This document shows, piece after piece, positions 60,001 to 64,000 of a DNA stretch of 64,000 nucleotides (positions within the stretch are counted from its first letter, which is position 1; every line of letters begins with the position of its first letter). The stretch is from Sambucus nigra (taxonomy: Eukaryota; Streptophyta; Magnoliopsida; Dipsacales; Adoxaceae), in assembly GCA_949130495.1 (NCBI GenBank), contig OX422222.1, positions 273,534,109-273,598,108 of the forward strand. The letters run 5' to 3'. The position numbers were made by a program, and so were the translations under genes. The notes beneath the pieces were generated by a model. It was given only the letters and a program-made list of their open reading frames with translations. It had not been told where the DNA came from and did not search any database.

Positions 60001-60448
60001 GATTTAAAAAAAATGGCATGTGAAAGTCACATGCCTAACGGTTGATGGATGGACGGACAGTCAAAAAAGAGTGGTAAAGTCTAAAAGAAAACAAAATGGT
60101 AAGTAAAATCTAATTGTGAAAACTAAATGGGTGGGTGGTAAAGTCAAAATAGCCCAAAAATAAAACATATTAACAGCATCATTACTTCATAAAAGAAGCA
60201 AGAGTGGAAACTTACACTCTGTGAAGCGTGAAGCGAAACAAGCCCAACAGGAATAAAAAAGGCACCAATAAGAAAAAAAGTAGTGATGACCTGTAAAGGA
60301 GAAAAGGTTACAATAAGGCACATAAAATTTATTAAAATTATGTGTTTGGAAGATTTAGATTAAAAAAATCTATTGCCTGCACTCACCCATGAGGGTGTCA
60401 GGACGGGTTTACAAGCTGGGAGACTTTGTTGAGTAAACTGATATACAG
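47743..60448 (-). CDS. ALIS: ALA-interacting subunit (CDC50/LEM3 family), first exon missing
   Basis: This is the beta subunit that P4-ATPases (ALA flippases) need to leave the ER and to move phospholipids across membranes. Exons on the minus strand: 60,387-60,448; 60,216-60,290; 58,796-58,912; 49,098-49,168; 48,618-48,915; 47,743-48,036. All junctions are GT..AG and the phase is kept, giving about 305 residues. In order: [17 protein letters not shown], membrane segment 1, [59 protein letters not shown] with a glycosylation site, [33 protein letters not shown] and membrane segment 2. The wording is nearest, from memory, to Arabidopsis At5g46150. The C-terminus ends HVKNPG, about 15 residues short of relatives. 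The first coding exon is not identified. Introns are filled with transposons, yet no stop or frameshift interrupts the exons. Confidence 0.93.
48098..48485. mobile_element. Foldback MITE in an ALIS intron
   Basis: Two arms of about 170-180 bases are inverted copies around a centre at about 48,295. The left has 'cggactcatgt', 'aatcggtcaaactttcg' and the right their complements ('cgaaagtttgaccgattttt', 'acgggtccg'). The outer ends have 'gtgcacactaagtttacac' and, complemented, 'gtgcacattaagtttgcac'. A (TA)n(GA)n microsatellite at 48,057-48,097 adjoins it. It sits in the intron 48,037-48,617. Confidence 0.88.
48618..48915 (-). CDS. ALIS: ALIS exon: main extracytoplasmic domain
   Basis: 298 bases from [13 protein letters not shown] through [37 protein letters not shown] and [10 protein letters not shown]. 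The acceptor is 'tttccag' and the donor GTAAGT. NDT is a possible N-glycosylation site. Confidence 0.94.
49098..49168 (-). CDS. ALIS: ALIS exon: APIYIYYQL block
   Basis: 71 bases, [15 protein letters not shown] then DNYYQNHR, ending two bases into a codon. The acceptor is 'ttttgtag' and the donor GTTAGA. This is the most conserved block of the family. Confidence 0.93.
49169..49329 (-). other. ALIS intron flank before the Helitron
   Basis: Ordinary intron sequence beyond the acceptor of the 49,098-49,168 exon; nothing else is seen. Confidence 0.4.
49797..50294 (-). pseudogene. C-terminal part of a Helitron helicase
   Basis: The minus strand reads [14 protein letters not shown], then after a break [55 protein letters not shown] and [19 protein letters not shown]. 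These are the last motifs of the PIF1-like helicase domain of Rep/Hel proteins. After a frameshift the end reads [19 protein letters not shown]. The helicase N-terminal motifs and the Rep nuclease are absent nearby, so it cannot drive transposition. Confidence 0.9.
50295..51677. other. Helitron interior, nothing recognised
   Basis: AT-rich sequence with no frame of note. It may be captured intron or intergenic DNA. Confidence 0.4.
51678..52118 (-). pseudogene. Captured fragment of an LRR receptor-like kinase gene
   Basis: On the minus strand: [34 protein letters not shown], then [48 protein letters not shown] and after breaks LNSRV and [15 protein letters not shown] sequence. These follow the 24-residue LRR pattern (LxxLxLxxNxLxGxIP). 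From memory the order (NCTLQ-LDLS, SNCQNL-VLNLWG) is that of the At1g74360-type receptor kinases. At least four stops or frameshifts are present and the kinase domain is absent. It lies inside the Helitron, which explains how an isolated fragment came here. Confidence 0.78.
52270..52392. repeat. CAG/CTG palindromes
   Basis: Two palindromic blocks, 'acagcagcagctgctgt' at 52,283 and 'aacagcagcagctgctgtt' at 52,364, lie 80 bases apart. Each can fold on itself or with the other. Confidence 0.75.
52394..52798 (-). pseudogene. Captured fragment of an RMA-type RING E3 ubiquitin ligase gene
   Basis: On the minus strand: [16 protein letters not shown], then after a short deletion with frameshift [30 protein letters not shown], a stop, [14 protein letters not shown] and [14 protein letters not shown]. 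This is the C3HC4 RING of RMA ligases (membrane-anchored E3s of the ER) with its usual LYGRG tail. The CGH before LYC is deleted, so one zinc ligand pair is gone. The ATG at 52,798 gives [18 protein letters not shown]. The C-terminal membrane anchor is missing. It lies inside the Helitron, next to the LRR-kinase fragment. Confidence 0.85.
52799..54041. other. Helitron interior, nothing recognised
   Basis: AT-rich. The part next to 52,800 could be captured upstream sequence of the RING gene; a CACGTG motif lies at 52,915. No coding frame is seen. Confidence 0.4.
54042..55752. mobile_element. 1.7-kb foldback element in the Helitron
   Basis: The left end reads 'cttaaaacactccaaata' then 'agacaaacttgccatttgct'; the complement of the right end reads 'cttaaaacgctcaaatta' then 'agacaaacttgccctttgct'. 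Pairing goes on inwards: 'atagttttaaaaacc', 'cgacccaaataaaacgcgac' against 'cgactcaaataaaagcaac', and 'cctcaaaatctta' at 54,972 against its complement at 55,165. A separate perfect-looking hairpin lies at about 54,603-54,946 ('aaataaaatgtacaaaaaaa', 'aagtgcctaaag'). No coding region. Confidence 0.82.
56613..57105. mobile_element. Non-autonomous hAT element in the ALIS intron
   Basis: It begins TAGACCCGGCAAATGGGC and ends TATTGCAACCCCTA. A perfect 8-bp duplication CACCTCAT flanks it (56,605-56,612 and 57,106-57,113). It is 493 bases, with 'gggttgggttgggcgggtc' and 'tgacccgaaaacgacccg' inside and no transposase. Confidence 0.92.
57114..58795 (-). other. ALIS intron sequence
   Basis: No exon or clear element is seen. 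A stretch near 58,376 (attaggggtgaaataggcgg) resembles one end of a hAT element, but no partner end or duplication was found. Confidence 0.4.
58796..58912 (-). CDS. ALIS: ALIS exon: start of the extracytoplasmic domain
   Basis: Thirty-nine codons, [17 protein letters not shown] through [12 protein letters not shown]. Two cysteines fit the conserved disulphide-forming pair of this family. The acceptor is 'tttgtag' and the donor GTGATT. The next exon is 9.6 kb away. Confidence 0.93.
58984..60155. mobile_element. Mutator-like element (MULE) in an ALIS intron
   Basis: Inverted repeats of about 160 bases: left 'tattttgactttaccacccat' without its last base, 'cagtccgtccatcacagcc' and 'gttaggcatgtaactgtcac'; the complement of the right end has 'tattttgactttaccaccc', 'tgtccgtccatccatcaacc' and 'gttaggcatgtgactttcac'. 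A perfect 9-bp duplication AAAAATAAA flanks it (58,975-58,983 and 60,156-60,164). No MuDR transposase; the 1,172 bases hold a C-rich interior and an open frame at 59,315-59,899. Confidence 0.93.
59315..59899 (+). other. Low-complexity open frame inside the MULE
   Basis: A 194-codon open frame rich in P, T, N, H and S ([16 protein letters not shown], then [18 protein letters not shown]). It is C-rich, which lowers the chance of stops, so openness alone is weak evidence. It could be host DNA captured by the MULE, as in Pack-MULEs, or chance. It resembles no domain I know. Confidence 0.3.
60216..60290 (-). CDS. ALIS: ALIS exon: membrane segment 1
   Basis: Exactly 25 codons: [19 protein letters not shown] then LHASQS. 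The acceptor is 'tttacag' and the donor GTAAGT. This is the first transmembrane helix of the CDC50 fold. Confidence 0.93.
60387..60448 (-). CDS. ALIS: ALIS exon: cytosolic N-terminal motif
   Basis: It encodes [20 protein letters not shown], the conserved segment just before membrane segment 1. The acceptor is 'ttgcag' and the donor 'GTGAGT'. The exon starts with the last two bases of a codon, so the preceding exon must end one base into a codon (G for alanine). Confidence 0.9.
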
Positions 60449-60617
60449 CTGCAAATCCACGGCAATAAGATTAAATTAAAATAGTGAGAGGCAATTGCAC
60501 CAAACAATATTTTAAAATCGAAATAAATAAATCTACATGATGTCCATAAACAATCATGAATTGAAATCTGAACATGATACACGTTAGACGCACACTGACA
60601 AACCAACAAAAACATAT

Positions 60618-60621
<4 letters not shown>

Positions 60622-60659
<38 letters not shown>
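60622..60659 (+). repeat. (AG)n microsatellite
   Basis: About 17 AG units in the intron upstream of the 60,387-60,448 exon. Confidence 0.95.
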
Positions 60660-60661
<2 letters not shown>

Positions 60662-61026
60662 GTGCTAGGATGTCCAAACTTAGAGGTTACACTTATAAGA
60701 GACTAGAAGAATGGTATTCCATTAACAGTTAGCTAAAAAAAATGGAGTATGTCATAGAGGGCGAAGGTCCCTAGGGCAAATGACATTCCACAGCAAGACT
60801 ATGGACATCTGTGGAAGAATCTGAGCAATCATTCAATAGATATATACATAAAAGAGCAAATCTCAAGAAATAAGATTGTAGAATTTCATCATTGAAACAT
60901 CATTTTCACACGAGACATACAACAAGACCAAACAAGAAACTGTTTTCAGATCGGATAATGTTCATTAAGGAACAAAAAGAAAAAATAAATACCGCGGCTT
61001 TTCCAAGGACTATTAGACTCACTTAC

Positions 61027-61087
61027 CAGCCCCTGAAAACAAACTTATAACAGTAACAACAAAACAACAAGAACAATAGCACTGCAT
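61027..61087 (-). other. Possible first coding exon of ALIS, weak
   Basis: A good donor (GGCTG|GTAAGTGAG) ends at 61,027, and the ATG at 61,085-61,087 reads open to it in the phase the next exon requires. The peptide (MQCYCSCCFVVTVISLF) does not look like an ALIS N-terminus, which is usually serine-rich and basic, and the pyrimidine-rich stretch may instead be an intron end before a six-base microexon. The true first exon may lie beyond 64,000. Confidence 0.2.
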
Positions 61088-61559
61088 TGGTCATCCAGTA
61101 TGAAGTACACAAGCCCGGGGCGACCCAAAAGTTTTCCCAAGTGAGCGGGGCATATTACTTATTTTTTCTATAAAAAGAATAAAATTGCACTCCTTATTAG
61201 TGTCAAATGGAAATATTTTGACGCTTAGCAAAAAAATAGTTTGATTACCATTCACTGTAATCTATGAAGCAAGGACACTTCCCAGAAGCCTTCAAGTCAG
61301 GATCAGGCATGTATCGAACTCAGATACGCGCTGAACACCCAGGGACACGTGTCGGATATGTGAATATGAGTATCCTAGCTTCTTTTTTTAAAAAAATATG
61401 GAACACCCTGAGACACCCTAGAATTTAAGATACGGCCAGGACACTTTTAGGGGCTGATTTTGTAATTTAAGAACTTAGATTAGGGGAGTTTTATTGTTAT
61501 AGTTAAAACATAATAAGGGCAGAGAAGAGGTTTCAAAAAATTACAAAAAAAAAAAAAAA

Positions 61560-62135
61560 ATTGATGAATTCTAACACTCCACTGAAAATCTCACTTCGCA
61601 AGGTTGTGAGCAGCTGAGTTGTTGCATCTAGGGGACAAATTTCAAGACGAAATTTCATGTTCAAGTAGATCATTGATCGATATAGTGGATAGAGGGACAG
61701 ACCAATGAGCTTGTTGAGAATCATTAGCTGCTTGAATCAGAACTTGGCATCTCCTTCGAAAATGATTGGACTGAGATTTTCTGGGCAGCCAAAGAAAATG
61801 CCTTTAGACACGCGAGGGACTTTGCAATTAGAGAAGAAGATTCTTTCATCCCTGTAGAAAGCAGTTGCCTTGACAGTTCCAGATGAATCCCTGAAAATGA
61901 ATGCACTGTGTATATGTGGAGAAAAGACTGCGTAAAAATTATTTTTTGAGCACCCGGCATGCAATAATTTGACCGGGGAAGGCGGTAAGAGGATGAAGAA
62001 GGGACTTGGGAAAAGCTATAGGCATTAAGGAATTTAGCAAAGTTAGAATTGATTTCTGAGAGAATCAACACGTGATCAGGATTAGTATGAGAGAGGGGGG
62101 AAATGGTTTCTCCATCTCCAAATGGTCTAAAATAA
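61560..62135 (-). pseudogene. LINE-type RNase H fragment
   Basis: On the minus strand: NPDHVLILSEINSNFAKFLN, then LPRSNYCMPGAQKIIFT, and in alternating frames IFRDSSGTVKATAFYRDE, LACLKAFSLAAQKIS and IFEGDAKF. The block order (IIFTDxSF, G-x-x-F-R-D, ACLxAxxLA, EGDAK) is that of the RNase H fold domain at the end of plant LINE polyproteins. The first catalytic aspartate region is frameshifted. It lies between the Gypsy LTR and the ALIS exons. Confidence 0.7.
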
Positions 62136-62141
62136 GATAGC

Positions 62142-62593
62142 TGAGAACAGAAAGTGGGACTTGTTTATGACGTAAAAGACGTCTAATGGGAGCAAGAAGA
62201 AAATAACTCTCGTCTAAACTCTTTCAAATCAATCTCTCAAAATTGTAGAATGACCCAAGTGAGGCTACAAATGAGTATTTATAGATGGGAGGTAACTTGG
62301 ACTCTAAGCTATAGAACTAATTACAATTATGACGAATAGATTGATTGGATTCCGGATCTCCCAAGAGCTTAAGCGCCCAAGCAAGAAAGGAAATATTCTC
62401 TAAGCCAATTGCCTTGCCCAAGAAAACGACATCTGTCGTTTTCAGAAAACAGAGGGGATTTCTTCCATAAGCCTATGCCACTTGTCCTTCCCACCTTTAA
62501 CTACTAACAAAAGAAAATACAAGAAAAATATAATGCAATACTAGAAAGAATAAAAGACTAAAAAAAATGAAGAAAAGGCCCTTATTCACGCCA
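62142..62593 (-). repeat. 3' LTR of a Ty3/Gypsy element
   Basis: In minus orientation it starts TGGCGTGAATAAGGGCC at 62,593, directly after a purine tract 'aaggggcggagag'. A TATA box 'ctataaatactc' lies at about 62,285. The other end is placed near 62,142 (TTCTCA), before the LINE fragment, but this is uncertain. Confidence 0.65.
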
Positions 62594-64000
62594 CTCTCCG
62601 CCCCTTGAAAGAGTTTGTCCTCGAACTCAAAGGGAAAGGCCTTCAATGTCACCATCCAGAATAGTAATGAGGGCATGCTAGGGTCGAGCCTCCTCCATCT
62701 CTTCGAGGTACTCGGGGCCGCCAGAAGCTAGCAGGGCTCAACGGCGTGGGAGTGAACAATCCGAAGCTCGATGGCCCATCACCAAACAATTGTAACATTT
62801 GAATGTTACTGGGTGAGAGGGTGAAGGAGGTGGGACAGTGAAGGTCGCAGAGGCTGAAGTGGGAGGAGGCACAGGGATACTAGAAACAGCAGGGGCTGGA
62901 GGAGCAGCAGTGGAACGGGCACGAGGTGGAGGGACAGTCTGATGGAAGGACTCTACTTTGGTGGCGTACTCAACCGCCTTTGCAAAGGAGTTGACGTTAT
63001 GCAAAACAAGACCCCGCTGAATATAACTCTACAGTCCGTGGATATATCGACTAATCCGTTGTTCCTCGCTTTCGCCAAAGTGAGCACGAGGACATAGAAG
63101 CTGAAAACACTCTGTATAGTCCAATACGGTAGTGTCCTGCCTGAGAGATTTGACGCGGAGAAAAAGGTCTCACTCGTAAGTAGCGGGATCATCAACTGTG
63201 CACGGAGCTCAACCCAAAATTGGATAGGAGTTTGGCCCTCAAGGGCACGACGCTGCTCCAAATCATTCCACCATACACTTGGATTTCCCTGAAACTTGGT
63301 GGCTGAAAAACACATTGGCGATCCTTCAGTCGCTTGTACTCAAAAATCCGCTCCATCGCGGCAAGCCAATCAATAACGGCGTCAGGCTGGAGGTGGTCAT
63401 CGAACATTGGGACATCCATCCGAATATCATCCTGTATGCTCTTGGACAACATCTAGAGTACTAAATGTGTGATGGCATCATCACGCTATAGGGTCAAATC
63501 ACCCTCATCTAGGCTATCATCGCCTAGCGAAGGCTCATCAATCTGGGCTCTTTGCCGCTGTCTCCGAGGTGGTAGATAAGGAGGATCAGGAGCTGGTGGT
63601 GGTGCCTCTAAAGGGGCTGATAGAGGGGAAGGAATATAGGGTGGTACGGCCTCCATAGGTGAGGGAGGAGGTGGAGTGGGAACCGTAGGTTGTCCATTTG
63701 GTACCCTCTCTGGTAGCACAAAAAGTAATGTCTCTCAGTGATAGACACATATGGGGCGACCTTAGGATTCAGAGAGTCAAAAGATTACATATGAGTACGC
63801 CAGTCAGTAGGCGGTGGAGGCTCAATGTCTGGGAGAGAATGGGGTCGGGGTGAGGGTGGACCGTCGGGTGGAGGAAGGCCAATCCACTCTCGTACCCGAT
63901 CAAATGAGTCAATTGGGGCTGAATGAGCAGTACGGGCATCCCATACAGAATGTGAACGAGGAACATGTCCCGGGTGGCCCGTAGGTGGAGAAGTGTGGAG
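62594..64000 (-). pseudogene. Ty3/Gypsy gag joined to the end of pol, continuing past the window
   Basis: On the minus strand the gag has proline-rich N-terminal parts (63,486-63,966), the core VPMFDDHLQPDAVIDWLAAM, ERIFEYKRLKDRQCV, NPSVWWNDLEQRRALEGQTP and WVELRAQLM, then HNVNSFAKAVEYATKVE and a CCHC zinc knuckle CYNCLVMGHRASDC at 62,770-62,815. Shortly after, FPFEFEDKLFQGAESG appears, the usual last residues of pol before the purine tract. Protease, RT, RNase H and integrase are all missing between them, so this is an internal-deletion derivative. Frameshifts break the gag at about 63,190-63,330. The 5' LTR should lie beyond 64,000. Confidence 0.85.

Noticed and set aside
1..64000. tRNA, rRNA or organellar insertions
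   Set aside because: No cloverleaf with box A and B motifs and no rRNA or chloroplast/mitochondrial gene segments were recognised by eye; a tRNAscan or organelle search would be needed to exclude small pieces.

Overview
This is a nuclear genomic window from a flowering plant, most likely a eudicot. It is AT-rich, crowded with transposable elements, and has one clearly recognisable cellular gene with plant-type introns. I see no rRNA, tRNA, organellar or bacterial features.

The cellular gene is on the minus strand at 47,743-60,448. It is an ALA-interacting subunit (ALIS; CDC50/LEM3 family), the beta subunit of P4-type phospholipid flippases. Six exons join in phase across canonical GT..AG introns to give about 305 residues with two membrane segments. 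The first coding exon was not found. The gene is stretched by transposons: one 9.6-kb intron holds a 7.1-kb Helitron plus a hAT element, another holds a MULE with a perfect 9-bp target duplication, and a short one holds a foldback element. The Helitron carries decayed pieces of a helicase, an LRR receptor kinase and an RMA-type RING E3 ligase, so it has captured genes. A small hypothetical gene (43,488-43,709, plus strand) has a promoter-like upstream region.

The rest is transposon strata. 1-1.83 kb: LTR, primer-binding site and broken gag of a Tat/Ogre-type Ty3/Gypsy element. 3.27-5.20 kb: a foldback element. 6.85-11.16 kb: a solo LTR with 5-bp duplication TACCA, containing a second solo LTR with duplication ATATT. 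11.48-36.04 kb: a MULE-like element containing a PIF/Harbinger-like element (11.69-13.64 kb) and a minus-strand Tat-lineage retrotransposon (13.82-34.24 kb). That retrotransposon holds a PIF/Harbinger MITE, two hAT elements with perfect 8-bp duplications, and a 9.4-kb Athila element inserted in its antisense extra ORF. 36.5-39.8 kb: a MITE split by a solo LTR of the same family as the one at 6.85 kb, in opposite orientation (duplication GTAAC). 39.8-41.2 kb: another MULE-like element. 41.2-43.0 kb: a TIR element with an eight-copy tandem array. 46.2-47.1 kb: a Ty1/Copia gag-protease remnant. 61.5-64 kb: a LINE-type RNase H fragment and a deleted Ty3/Gypsy element running off the right edge.

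All retrotransposon reading frames are interrupted, so nothing here looks autonomous. The main biological interest is the order of nesting, the gene fragments captured in the Helitron inside a flippase-subunit intron, and several large inverted repeats that could form hairpin RNA if the ALIS intron is transcribed. Assignments to families are from recognised motifs and memory of family features; no search was run.
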